A stretch of 64,000 nt of DNA from Maribellus comscasis (GTDB taxonomy: Bacteria > Bacteroidota > Bacteroidia > Bacteroidales > Prolixibacteraceae), in assembly GCF_009762775.1 (NCBI RefSeq), contig NZ_CP046401.1:2418001-2482000 (forward strand). The letters run 5' to 3'. The translations under genes and the position numbers were made by a program. The notes below the pieces were generated by a model. That model saw only the letters and a program-made list of their open reading frames with translations, did no database searches and was not told where the DNA came from. Each line of letters opens with the position of its first letter. Positions within the stretch are counted from its first letter, which is position 1. This document shows, one piece after another, positions 9,601 through 18,031 of this stretch.

Positions 9601-12538
9601 TGCTTCAAAAAACGAAAGTGGAAATATTGCCTCTGGCCTTGGATACAACCTGCTGGTTGGAGCTGGAAGGGATACCGAGACTCCTTCCCTGCTTTACAAA
9701 GGTGCAATCGACGAGGTAAGAATATATAACTACGCACTTTCTGCTGACGAAGTGGGTAAAATATTTAACATGGTTCAAAAAAGCCCTGAAACGGTTTACT
9801 CTACTGAAAGTATTGAAATTTGCCAGGGTAGCGAATATCTTGGATGGACCCAGGCAGGTACCTACGAACGTACACTTACTGCTTCCAACGGAGCCGACAG
9901 TATTGTTACTACCGAATTAACAGTAAATCCAACATACGAAATCACTGAAGAAATTACTATCTCTGAAGGTGAAAGCTATCTTGAGTGGACCGAAGAAGGT
10001 GAATACAAAAGAGTATTGAACTCTTCAACAGGTTGTGACAGTACTGTTACTACCATTTTGACCGTTCTGAAAACAATTTACACTTCAGAAAATATTGAAA
10101 TTTGTCAGGGCAGTGAATACCTCGGTTGGACAGAAACTGGTACATATCAACGTACTCTTACCGCTTCCAACGGAGCCGACAGTATTATTACTACCGAATT
10201 AACAGTAAATCCAACATACGAAATCACTGAAGAAATTACTATCTCTGAAGGTGAAAGCTATCTTGAGTGGACCGAAGAAGGTGAATACAAAAGAGTATTG
10301 AGCTCTTCAACAGGTTGCGACAGTACTGTTACTACTATACTCACTGTTCAAAAAGTTTACTCTCCTTTCTCAGAGTATTTGTTTGAAGAAAACTCAGGAA
10401 CCTCTGTTTTTGACTCACAGGGAAAAAATGATGGTACAATCATAAACAGTGAAGTCAGGAGTGAAGGGGTGATTGGCGGTGGACTGGAATTAAATGGAAC
10501 AAACTACGTAAGTTTGGGTCAGTGTTTTGCTGAAAACGTTGAAAATCAGTTGACATTAAGCGCATGGGTAAAACCGGATGCCACCTCAACCGGCTATCAG
10601 GGAATTATTATGCACGGTGGACCAAACGATGATACATATGCAATGTATATTAACGCTGCATACAAACGTATCGCTTTTAAAACAACCGGTACAACTTCTG
10701 CTGCATGGTTCTTTGTTGATGATATTGACATTTGGAATGGCGAATGGCACAACATCACACTCACATACGATGGAACACAAAAAATTATCTATGTTGATAA
10801 TGTTAATGTTGCTTCAAAAAACGAAAGTGGAAATATTGCCTCTGGCCTTGGATACAACCTGCTGGTTGGAGCTGGAAGGGATACTGAGACTCCTTCCCTG
10901 CTTTACAAAGGTGCAATCGACGAGGTAAGAATATATAACTACGCACTTTCTGCTGATGAAGTAGGCAAAATCTTCAACATGGTTCAACAAGGCCCTGAAA
11001 CAGTTTACTCTACTGAAAGTATTGAAATTTGCCAGGGCAGTGAATACCTTGGATGGACCCAGGCAGGTACCTACGAACTTACACTTACCGCTTCCAACGG
11101 AGCCGACAGTATTGTTACTACCGAATTAACAGTAAATCCAACATACGAAATCACTGAAGAAATTACTATCTCTGAAGGTGAAAGCTATCTTGAGTGGACC
11201 GAAGAAGGTGAATACAAAAGAGTATTGAGCTCTTCAACAGGTTGCGACAGTACTGTTACTACTATACTCACTGTTCAAAAAGTTTACTCTCCTTTCTCAG
11301 AGTATTTGTTTGAAGAAAACTCAGGAACCTCTGTTTTTGACTCACAGGGAAAAAATGATGGTACAATCATAAACAGTGAAGTCAGGAGTGAAGGGGTGAT
11401 TGGCGGTGGACTGGAATTAAATGGAACAAACTACGTAAGTTTGGGTCAGTGTTTTGCTGAAAACGTTGAAAATCAGTTGACATTAAGCGCATGGGTAAAA
11501 CCGGATGCCACCTCAACCGGCTATCAGGGGGTTATTATGCACGGCGGACCAAACGATGATACTTACGCTATATATATCAACTCCACATACAAACGTATCG
11601 CGTTCAAAACAACCGGTACAACTTCTGCTGCATGGTTCTTCGTTGATGATATTGACATTTGGGATGAAGAGTGGCACAACATTACAGTTACGTACGACGG
11701 AACAAAGAAGGTTATCTACGTCGACAATATTGTTGCAGCAACTAAAAATGACAGTGGAAATATAGCCTCAGGTATCGGATATAACCTGTTGATTGGTGCA
11801 GGAAGAGATACTGAAACTCCTTCTCTTCTTTACAAAGGTGCAATCGACGAGGTAAGAATTTATAATTACGCACTTTCTGCTGATGAAGTAGGCAAAATCT
11901 TCAACATGGTTCAACAAGGCCCTGAAACAGTTTACACTACTGAAAGTATCGAAATTTGCCAGGGAAGTGAATACCTCGGTTGGACAGAAACAGGTACATA
12001 TCAACGTACTCTTACTGCTTTCAACGGAGCTGATAGTATTGTTACTACCGAATTAATTGTAAATCCAACATACGAAATCACTGAAGAAATTACTATCCAA
12101 AAAGGTGAAAGTTATATGGGATGGACCGAAGAAGGTGAATATGTAAGGATTCTGACCTCTTCCACAGGTTGCGACAGCACTGTTATAACAATACTTACTG
12201 TTCAAAAAGGAAACGGTAACAATAAAAATGATAATACGTCAAAAGCAAGCAACCTTACTACTGATGCAAGTGCTTTTGATTTTAACGATTTTGAATCGCA
12301 AAGGGAATTTATCGTTTACCCAAATCCTGCAAGTTCTTCTGTTACTATTGATTATCCAAGTATTCCGGATATGGGAACTACAGTTGAGATTCTGAGTGGC
12401 AACGGACAAGTTGTATACAACGCCAATGTGGAAACAATGATTACAAGAATTGATATAAACAACCTGACACCGGGGATGTATTTTATCCGTTCGGTTAGCA
12501 ACAATCAGGCGAGTATAAAAAAACTAATCGTAGAGTAG
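6605..12538 (+). CDS. Giant secreted beta-helix protein with three LamG modules and T9SS sorting domain, gene 3
   Basis: The product has 1977 residues. The first 835 or so (signal peptide, beta-helix, cadherin-like, Ig-like) are nearly identical to gene 2. After base 9109 it diverges into three concanavalin A/LamG-type jelly-roll modules (about 850-1055, 1252-1457, 1561-1766). Each has the SAWVKPDAT and GAIDEVRIYNYALSADEV signatures. Between and after them are short Ig-like repeats of the ICQGSEYLGW...GADSI/GCDST type. The protein ends with a T9SS type A sorting domain (about 1899-1977, starting VYPNPAS). LamG modules in such proteins usually bind glycans. The modules are themselves mosaics of each other. 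A strong terminator follows at 12617. Function is inferred as a surface polysaccharide-binding or processing protein; no active site was identified. Confidence 0.88.
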   Translation: MFLNWNDNARTTGAWDLFIKNKLCLLKKLSFSLIFLAITSASSFATVYYVSNSGNDSNSGTSPTEAWQTLKKVNSFSPGPGDQILFKRGDSWVGTIEVKASGTNGSPILYGAYGSGNRPVIYGSETISGWTKHSGNIFKATFSSNVEQLFVDGERLVLARYPNSGYTNDSYSSAWNGATSIGRKSAYIMGSSVVSSSSSIIGANGTLLTNKLAFLDSAGEWYYDSGNNTVYLWSPGGDSPDNYIVRGSTLKYGVNLNGNDYITIENINIRDSYDKGIYGSGSNDITVNSCDINYIEQYGIYITSAKNSEITNNIISNINRNGIWVYSANSLVEGNSISNIGLFESFHKLANGQQVGTAIMSRANDCTINYNTIEKSGYCGINFWGKNTMVKYNYINNAMYVQSDGGAIYTYNGPNYSDPASAGSEVHYNIIQNSNGSNAGYTTKWGDAHGIYMDDKIHDVSVKYNTVTGCLNGGGIFLHIAGEIDVQYNTVVDCAVGLLTGAESADSYYYNNIVYAFDTPGNTVWWTDSHQRMTKVDGGAISVYNNNKFIHRHTTTNPFNNSFSFSEWKAFTSQDANSTFDDSALAEGETEVLFLNKQKQAKSINLGSSVYRDIDGNKVSGTITLQPFTSKILIKTTSVNNTNQSPEIQGQVFEINSDIPADGVVGQVTATDPDQDQLEYTITGGNTENLFYINTSSGEILAKTDIMANEDKSVELVVTVTDNAASPLSASAIVTINIVAPVNNDETNVTPGDLTAPVISDFSVPETASSPEIPVLTLEASDNTAITGYLITESENTPAADDQNWSASVPESYTFTSSGSFELFAWAKDEAGNVSNSVSALITVVFQDDSSPFSEYLFEEASGATVIDSKGSNDGSIINEENRCEGAVAGGLQFTGKGHINLGHCFCEVQDQLTLSAWVKPDATYTDYQGIIMHGGPNDDTYAMYINAAYKRIAFKTTGTTSAAWFFVDDIDIWNGGWHNITLTYDGTQKIIYVDNVNVASKNESGNIASGLGYNLLVGAGRDTETPSLLYKGAIDEVRIYNYALSADEVGKIFNMVQKSPETVYSTESIEICQGSEYLGWTQAGTYERTLTASNGADSIVTTELTVNPTYEITEEITISEGESYLEWTEEGEYKRVLNSSTGCDSTVTTILTVLKTIYTSENIEICQGSEYLGWTETGTYQRTLTASNGADSIITTELTVNPTYEITEEITISEGESYLEWTEEGEYKRVLSSSTGCDSTVTTILTVQKVYSPFSEYLFEENSGTSVFDSQGKNDGTIINSEVRSEGVIGGGLELNGTNYVSLGQCFAENVENQLTLSAWVKPDATSTGYQGIIMHGGPNDDTYAMYINAAYKRIAFKTTGTTSAAWFFVDDIDIWNGEWHNITLTYDGTQKIIYVDNVNVASKNESGNIASGLGYNLLVGAGRDTETPSLLYKGAIDEVRIYNYALSADEVGKIFNMVQQGPETVYSTESIEICQGSEYLGWTQAGTYELTLTASNGADSIVTTELTVNPTYEITEEITISEGESYLEWTEEGEYKRVLSSSTGCDSTVTTILTVQKVYSPFSEYLFEENSGTSVFDSQGKNDGTIINSEVRSEGVIGGGLELNGTNYVSLGQCFAENVENQLTLSAWVKPDATSTGYQGVIMHGGPNDDTYAIYINSTYKRIAFKTTGTTSAAWFFVDDIDIWDEEWHNITVTYDGTKKVIYVDNIVAATKNDSGNIASGIGYNLLIGAGRDTETPSLLYKGAIDEVRIYNYALSADEVGKIFNMVQQGPETVYTTESIEICQGSEYLGWTETGTYQRTLTAFNGADSIVTTELIVNPTYEITEEITIQKGESYMGWTEEGEYVRILTSSTGCDSTVITILTVQKGNGNNKNDNTSKASNLTTDASAFDFNDFESQREFIVYPNPASSSVTIDYPSIPDMGTTVEILSGNGQVVYNANVETMITRIDINNLTPGMYFIRSVSNNQASIKKLIVE
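9152..11930 (+). repeat. Internal LamG/Ig-like module repeats, mosaic
   Basis: Three LamG modules begin near 9152, 10358 and 11285. The 5' half of module 2 (10214-10602) is identical to module 3 at an offset of 927 bp. Most of its 3' half (10619 to about 10950) is nearly identical to module 1 at an offset of 1209 bp. Its extreme 3' end again follows module 3. The switch from module-3-like to module-1-like sequence falls between 10603 and 10618. Confidence 0.85.
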
Positions 12539-12616
12539 CAGGTAAAAACCTGTTAACCAGACGTCCTTATTAATACCTCACCTCTTAAAAAAGTGAGGAT
12601 TTAATAGTATCAAATA

Positions 12617-12648
12617 AAAAAGCCGGATAGTTAAATATCCGGCTTTTT
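12617..12648 (+). terminator. Terminator between the array and the polysaccharide locus (bidirectional)
   Basis: A 13-bp perfect stem (12617-12629 with 12636-12648) with GC core GCCGG, a 6-base loop and A/T tracts on both sides could stop the array from the left and the polysaccharide operon from the right. A second smaller hairpin (CCTCAC/GTGAGG) lies at 12576-12598. Confidence 0.85.
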
Positions 12649-12716
12649 GTTTGAATGATCTATGTCTCGATTTCTTCTTTTCAATAATAAATATTCAACT
12701 TATAAACAGGGCCAAT

Positions 12717-13091
12717 CTAAAATTTGGATTTCCCTTCTTTTGCTTTTTCTGAATCTTCATTGTTCATTGTTTCGTACAACTCTTTCCAATCAGGCAATCC
12801 TAAAATATTGCGGTCGTCAATATAAAGATCTGCATATATTTTCCGGCTATATGTACCGTCAAATTCTTCTCCTTCAAAGTTATTGTTCACCGCATAAAAA
12901 AATAAACCTCGTTTTTCACAAAATTCTACCGCTTTTTCCAAATCCCTGCCGGCTCTGTAGGTCCAAAGTATTAACCTGTGCCCTCTTTCCTGAAACAACT
13001 TTAAAGCTTTTATCGCATATGGAATTTCTTTCCCAATAGCCGGATATTTGTGTTTTACAATAGTCCCATCAAAATCAACTGCAATAACCAT
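12717..13091 (-). CDS. Small HAD-superfamily phosphatase
   Basis: The 124-residue protein begins with the HAD motif I DFDGT (residues 6-10), where the first Asp is the nucleophile in this superfamily. It continues with a motif II-type Thr in LWTYRAG and a late acidic YIDDRN motif. It lacks a cap insertion, so it is a minimal capless HAD that would act on an exposed or macromolecular substrate. It is the last gene of the polysaccharide locus, 33 bp after the Wzc-like gene and next to a bidirectional terminator. The substrate is unknown; a sugar phosphate is a reasonable guess from context. Confidence 0.8.
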   Translation of the reverse strand: MVIAVDFDGTIVKHKYPAIGKEIPYAIKALKLFQERGHRLILWTYRAGRDLEKAVEFCEKRGLFFYAVNNNFEGEEFDGTYSRKIYADLYIDDRNILGLPDWKELYETMNNEDSEKAKEGKSKF

Positions 13092-13124
13092 ATATAAGCG
13101 GGTAAAATTTCAACTCTTCAAATT

Positions 13125-15479
13125 TTAGGCAATACTCATTTTGCCCTTATACTCACCATATCCTTTTTTCCAATATTTATTTCCATATCCATAACCTCTG
13201 TCAGGCGTTTCATTTATCACAATTGCAGCTTTTTGTACCTTATTAAAATCTACAATCTTGTTGATCTGCCCAATTTGATCTTTATGGCTGTGATTTATTC
13301 TTAAAATAAATAAGCTAACATCAGAAAACCTGCTTGTTATAATAGCATCAGGAACCAATAACAGCGGAGCGTTATCAAAAATAATATAATCATATATCTT
13401 TCTGACTCTGTCAATTAACCTCTCCAATTTATCTCCGTCAATCAAATCAGACGGATTAGGAGGAACGGGGCCCGCCTGTATAACTGATAAATTTGGCACC
13501 GAAGTTGGCATAACAATTTCATCAAATGTTTTTTCGCCCTGGAGATAATTACTTAATCCGGGGGCTTCTTTCAAATCCAGATAATTATGCAAGGTTGGTT
13601 TATGCATATCAGCGCCTATAAGTAATACCTTCTTATTTGTTTTTGTAAGAATAGCAGAAAAGTTCGATGAAATAAAAGATTTTCCTTCTCCGGGTATAAG
13701 AGAATTTATAGAAACTACCTTAGCACCGGGTTGCTCCAAAATGGCATTTAAATTTGATTTTACCCCCCTGAAAGATTCAGCTATTCCCGAGCGGGGATGA
13801 TGTATTACAGGTAAATTAACCTTATACTTGTGTTGAATGATTCCTTCGAGCACTGGAATTTTTGTCCCCTTTTCAATTTCCTCTCTTGTTTCAATCTTAT
13901 TATTAAAAAATCCAATCAAGGTAATTACTCCAAAGGTTAAGAAAAACCCGGCAAAAAATCCAAGCCCGACATTTTTTACCATACTTGGTCCTACATGAAA
14001 TGCTGCTTCAACCCGCGCGGGATCAATTATCTGAACCTCGGGTGCTATAGAGGCTTTGGAAATAGATGCCTCAGCTTTTTTCTGAAGCATATATGTATAC
14101 AAATCATTATTTAAATCAAATTCCCGTTGTATGCTAACAAGTTGTTTCTCTGTTTCAGGTAACTTTTTTAACCTTTCCTGAATGGAATTAAACCTTTCCT
14201 GCATACTTTCCAGTTTTGTTTCGGTAGCCTTAAGCTGATTTTTTAATGTTTCTTCCAGGCCGTCTCTTGTAATTTTTATTTCTCTTTCCAACTTAATAAA
14301 AGTTGGATTTTTTTCCTGCACACTCATACCCAAAACCTCCCTGCGTCCGTAAAGATCCATTAAATCGGAGAGCATTTTTGTCAAATTAGCGTCATTTATA
14401 CCTATGACAGAAGGACTTACCATCTCCTCTATCTTTTTTGAGTCATCGAGATATTGTTGCAAATCACTATAATAATCGTACTGCAATTGCGTAAGATACT
14501 GTTCATTTTCAATCTCTTCCAATCTTTTATAAACAACTTGAGCTTCCTGTCCCAGGTTCATAACCTGATTATTCTTACGGTAATCGCTAAAATTATCTTC
14601 TGATGTTTTAAGCGATTTTTGAATTCTTTCCAATTGAGAATCTATAAATTCCATTGAATTATCGGAGCTCTTTTCTTTATTTTGCACACCAAACTGAACA
14701 AAAACATTATTCAGCTCATTAATAAAATCAGCCTCTTTCCTTGGATTTGCTCCTGCAATTGATATCACAATAAGATCAGAATTCAAATCCTCGAGACCAA
14801 TGTTGGTTTTAGCAAGATATTGTTGAGTTAATGAATTGAGATTATTAAATTTTAGAAAATACGTCTCTTCCGGTTTCCCATAACCGGAATTGATGGTAAA
14901 ATTAAAAAAGTCGTTTAAAAAGGGCTCCCCAAAACTCATCGTTTGCTCAATATTTATCTCCTGTCCGTATCCATTCATAGTGGTTGAACCTTCGATTTTA
15001 ACAAAATATTGTTTTTCGTTCAGTGGCTCTATTCCAATGAGCACTCCCTCTGCGTTTCTTGCGGTTGGAGGAATAACCAATTCAAATGGCTCATTCTTAT
15101 AAAGTTCCTTGTTGTACAATAATTCTTTTTTATACCAGCTCGTTTCCCAGTTAAGGTTTTTCAACGCCTTCTGATAGAGAGTATAAGACTGCAAAATACC
15201 AAGCTGATTCTCAATATTTGTCTTTTTACCCATATTCATAATAGGATTGTCGAATGATAAAACATTGCTTAAATTTGTTTCCTCACCTTTAATCAATATA
15301 CGGCTACCAACCTGGTATATGTTTGGAGAATTTTTATATTTAAAATAACCAATTGCAACAAATATTAAACAAACTGCTACAAACCATGGCCATTTTTTCA
15401 AATATTTTAGAAACAAATTCCTGGTTTGTTTCTTCTCATGAGCATCAATTAAACTAATAACTTCGTCTATTCTTTCCAT
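13125..15479 (-). CDS. Wzc-like polysaccharide co-polymerase / bacterial tyrosine kinase
   Basis: The 784-residue inner-membrane protein has the PCP-2a layout. There is a first membrane helix (about 33-51), a Wzz-type periplasmic region, long coiled coils with a GNVR-like stretch, a second helix (about 496-525), and a cytoplasmic CpsD/CapB-type ATPase. Walker A is LIPGEGKS near residue 590. Walker A' reads LLIGADMHKP, where the usual first Asp is Gly. The C-terminus is tyrosine-rich (GYGYGNKYWKKGYGEY), the expected autophosphorylation cluster. It would control chain length and export together with the Wza protein encoded 11 bp upstream. Confidence 0.92.
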   Translation of the reverse strand: MERIDEVISLIDAHEKKQTRNLFLKYLKKWPWFVAVCLIFVAIGYFKYKNSPNIYQVGSRILIKGEETNLSNVLSFDNPIMNMGKKTNIENQLGILQSYTLYQKALKNLNWETSWYKKELLYNKELYKNEPFELVIPPTARNAEGVLIGIEPLNEKQYFVKIEGSTTMNGYGQEINIEQTMSFGEPFLNDFFNFTINSGYGKPEETYFLKFNNLNSLTQQYLAKTNIGLEDLNSDLIVISIAGANPRKEADFINELNNVFVQFGVQNKEKSSDNSMEFIDSQLERIQKSLKTSEDNFSDYRKNNQVMNLGQEAQVVYKRLEEIENEQYLTQLQYDYYSDLQQYLDDSKKIEEMVSPSVIGINDANLTKMLSDLMDLYGRREVLGMSVQEKNPTFIKLEREIKITRDGLEETLKNQLKATETKLESMQERFNSIQERLKKLPETEKQLVSIQREFDLNNDLYTYMLQKKAEASISKASIAPEVQIIDPARVEAAFHVGPSMVKNVGLGFFAGFFLTFGVITLIGFFNNKIETREEIEKGTKIPVLEGIIQHKYKVNLPVIHHPRSGIAESFRGVKSNLNAILEQPGAKVVSINSLIPGEGKSFISSNFSAILTKTNKKVLLIGADMHKPTLHNYLDLKEAPGLSNYLQGEKTFDEIVMPTSVPNLSVIQAGPVPPNPSDLIDGDKLERLIDRVRKIYDYIIFDNAPLLLVPDAIITSRFSDVSLFILRINHSHKDQIGQINKIVDFNKVQKAAIVINETPDRGYGYGNKYWKKGYGEYKGKMSIA

Positions 15480-15490
15480 GGTGTTTGATT

Positions 15491-16294
15491 TTAATAGTTT
15501 GCAATTAAAGTTGCAGCAACCAAAACTGTAGATACTGTTGAAAGTATCAGAGAATAAATGTTGTTATTCTCATTGGAACGTTTATACTTATTTGGTTTGA
15601 TATAAACAATATCGTTGGGCTGCAAATAAAAAACATCTGAGAGATATACACTCTTATCTGTCAAATTTAAATTGTATGTTTTTGTTACATCCTCGTTATG
15701 CCTGATTACTAAAACATTTTGCAAATCGGCATACTGGGTAATCCCCTTCGCCATACTTAATGCATCTATAATATTCAGACTTCCTTCATAATTATAATAG
15801 AGTCCGGGACTTTGGACTTCTCCGGTAACATTTATTTTGAAATTCAATACTTTTACCTTTACGTTGGGCTCTTTCAAATATTCTTCGGCCCTTTGCTTAA
15901 TCCGTTCCTGAGCTTCCAATAAATTTAAACCAGCTACTGCCACCTGTCCTAAGATGGGTAAAGTAATAAATCCCTCCTCTGTAACCATATAACCATTAAT
16001 ATATTGACTGGCACGATCGCCATACATTTGTTGCGTCCCTGATGAAGCACCACTACCTCCCCCTGCTGTACTGGGATTAAATAGTTGGTTAACCTGAGGG
16101 TCGAGAGTCAGAATACTTAAATAAAGATTGTCAAACGGCTTTATAAAATATTCGGGAGCTTTTTCGGGAATCTTGTACAAACTAACGTTGTCTCGAAGAT
16201 CCTGAAACATTGTCAAATCTTTTGAACTTCTACACGAAGTTTGAAAGATCACAATTAATAATAATGCAAAATAAAATATTAGTATTCTCTTCAT
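15491..16294 (-). CDS. Wza-like polysaccharide export lipoprotein
   Basis: The 267-residue protein has a lipoprotein signal peptide with the lipobox ending at Cys21 (FQTSC). A poly-export domain follows, beginning after FIKPFDNLYLSIL with GFITLPILGQVAVAGL in the middle. Then come SLBB-type segments (VTGEVQSPGLYYNYEG) and a C-terminal hydrophobic helix (NIYSLILSTVSTVLVAATL) that could cross the outer membrane as in Wza. It forms the export channel with the downstream Wzc-like kinase. A low-complexity Gly/Ser stretch lies near residues 77-86. Confidence 0.92.
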   Translation of the reverse strand: MKRILIFYFALLLIVIFQTSCRSSKDLTMFQDLRDNVSLYKIPEKAPEYFIKPFDNLYLSILTLDPQVNQLFNPSTAGGGSGASSGTQQMYGDRASQYINGYMVTEEGFITLPILGQVAVAGLNLLEAQERIKQRAEEYLKEPNVKVKVLNFKINVTGEVQSPGLYYNYEGSLNIIDALSMAKGITQYADLQNVLVIRHNEDVTKTYNLNLTDKSVYLSDVFYLQPNDIVYIKPNKYKRSNENNNIYSLILSTVSTVLVAATLIANY

Positions 16295-16435
16295 GGGTAA
16301 AATATTGATTTACTAACAAATAATATCGTGTTGCTGATTTTCATTTTTCTTTCATAGAAAACACACATTTTATTCAAAATAACACGCGAAAAAAATTATT
16401 GTTGAACTTTGGAGATTTTTTTGTCCCTTTTTTGT

Positions 16436-17839
16436 TTACTGACCGTTACTTGAAAAGACAACCTTAAAAGTCTTTAGGATAATAATAAAGTCGAGTCCTA
16501 ATGACCAATTGTCAATATACTCCATGTCCATTTCCATCCATCTGTCGAAGGGGATATTGTTTCGGCCGGATACCTGCCAGGTACAGGTAATTCCCGGGTT
16601 AACACTTAATCTCCTATTCAAACTTCGTTTATATTGTTTTACTTCCGAGGGTACCGGAGGCCTTGGTCCGACGATTGACATATCGCCTACCAATACATTA
16701 ATAAACTGTGGAAGTTCATCTAAAGATGTTTTTCGTAAAAATTTGCCAACCTTTGTAATTCTTGGGTCATTTTTTATTTTAAAAACCGGACCATCTTGTT
16801 CGTTTAATTCCATCAGTTTTTCCTTTAAATCTTCGGCATTTGTCACCATCGTCCTAAATTTCAAACACTTAAACAATCTCCCATGTTTTCCAACCCTAAC
16901 TTGCTTGAAGAACACAGGGCCTCCGTCTTCCAGCTTGATTAATAAGCCAATGGTTAGCATAACAGGCGATACCAGTATTAGTATTACAGTAGCCATAAAA
17001 AAATCGACAGCACCTTTAATTTTCAGGGCAATGTAGTTCTCAGGAGTATTTCTGAAAGAAAGAAAGAACTGACGGTTCAGGAATGAAAGTTTTGGATCCA
17101 ATCCGCCAAACGCTAAAACTTTATTGTGGAGATGGAATCCGACACCAACTTCCCGGCATTCGTTAACAAGCTTTCGAACCACATGGGTATTAAAATCCTG
17201 CTTACAGAAAAACACATCATCGATTACCTTTTCATCGATCAATCGGGCAAAGTCCTCATTCTCCGGGTATATGGCATACTTATCTCCAAACTCGTTCTTT
17301 ATTTTGTCCGAATCAGTTATAATTCCCCAGATTCGATATCCCCAATCGTCTGTTTCAATTATTTGCCGTACAAATGGAGCTCCTGTTTCATCAGCAATAA
17401 GCAACAACATCCTTGTGTTGTAGCCTTTCTTACGAAACGAGCGGATTACCATTCGTCCAATAATCTTTTGGATGGATAAAACAAGAAAATCAAGTATTGC
17501 AAATTTCATCAAATCTGTTCCCGTGATAGAATTAAAATCAAACAGATGAATCATTATAAAAAGTACAAACGATCCAATAGGAATTAAGAACAAATACTTT
17601 TTCAAAATCGTTCTGTACTTCTGCATACGCCCCATTGTCCCCATTTCGAACATTTCGAGCATGGTAAACCATACTGGTATTATTACGATAGCCAGCACAA
17701 AATGATCTCTTGTTTCAAGAAAATTATCAACTGTGACAATTCCCTCAAACCATAGCAAAAAATAAAAACTTACTAGCGTCCAAAAAACTTGGGCGATGAC
17801 GCTCATCCTTTCCAAAGCTGGTTCCCTTTCTTTAATCAT
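16436..17839 (-). CDS. Initiating polyprenyl-phosphate sugar-phosphate transferase (WbaP/WcaJ type)
   Basis: The 467-residue protein has four or five N-terminal membrane helices, a CoA-binding-like middle domain and a C-terminal bacterial sugar transferase domain (about 275-467). The conserved run FKCLKFRTM, the DELPQF helix, the VGDMSIVGPRP loop and the PGITCTWQVSGR motif are all visible. The family moves the first sugar phosphate from a nucleotide sugar to undecaprenyl phosphate and so starts each repeat unit. It lies 141 bp before the Wza gene. Confidence 0.93.
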   Translation of the reverse strand: MIKEREPALERMSVIAQVFWTLVSFYFLLWFEGIVTVDNFLETRDHFVLAIVIIPVWFTMLEMFEMGTMGRMQKYRTILKKYLFLIPIGSFVLFIMIHLFDFNSITGTDLMKFAILDFLVLSIQKIIGRMVIRSFRKKGYNTRMLLLIADETGAPFVRQIIETDDWGYRIWGIITDSDKIKNEFGDKYAIYPENEDFARLIDEKVIDDVFFCKQDFNTHVVRKLVNECREVGVGFHLHNKVLAFGGLDPKLSFLNRQFFLSFRNTPENYIALKIKGAVDFFMATVILILVSPVMLTIGLLIKLEDGGPVFFKQVRVGKHGRLFKCLKFRTMVTNAEDLKEKLMELNEQDGPVFKIKNDPRITKVGKFLRKTSLDELPQFINVLVGDMSIVGPRPPVPSEVKQYKRSLNRRLSVNPGITCTWQVSGRNNIPFDRWMEMDMEYIDNWSLGLDFIIILKTFKVVFSSNGQ

Positions 17840-18031
17840 GACTTAAAATTTAAAGATTCAATCAAACATAGTTCACAGAAAGAATGACAAATGATTAACC
17901 CCTTATTTTTATCAATTCGTCTTCCTTTTATTAAAACACCAGCTCAAAACGCTGGTAAACAATACAATAAACCACAACCATATATTTAATAATTGGATAT
18001 AAATGTTTGAAGGTTTTATTGCACATACAAG

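Noticed and set aside
9152..11930. CRISPR-like or transposon repeats
   Set aside because: The repeats are in-frame protein modules of hundreds of bases, not short direct repeats with spacers, and no transposase is present.
12662..13039. 125-residue open frame on the + strand
   Set aside because: It overlaps the convincing HAD phosphatase gene and has no family-like motif.
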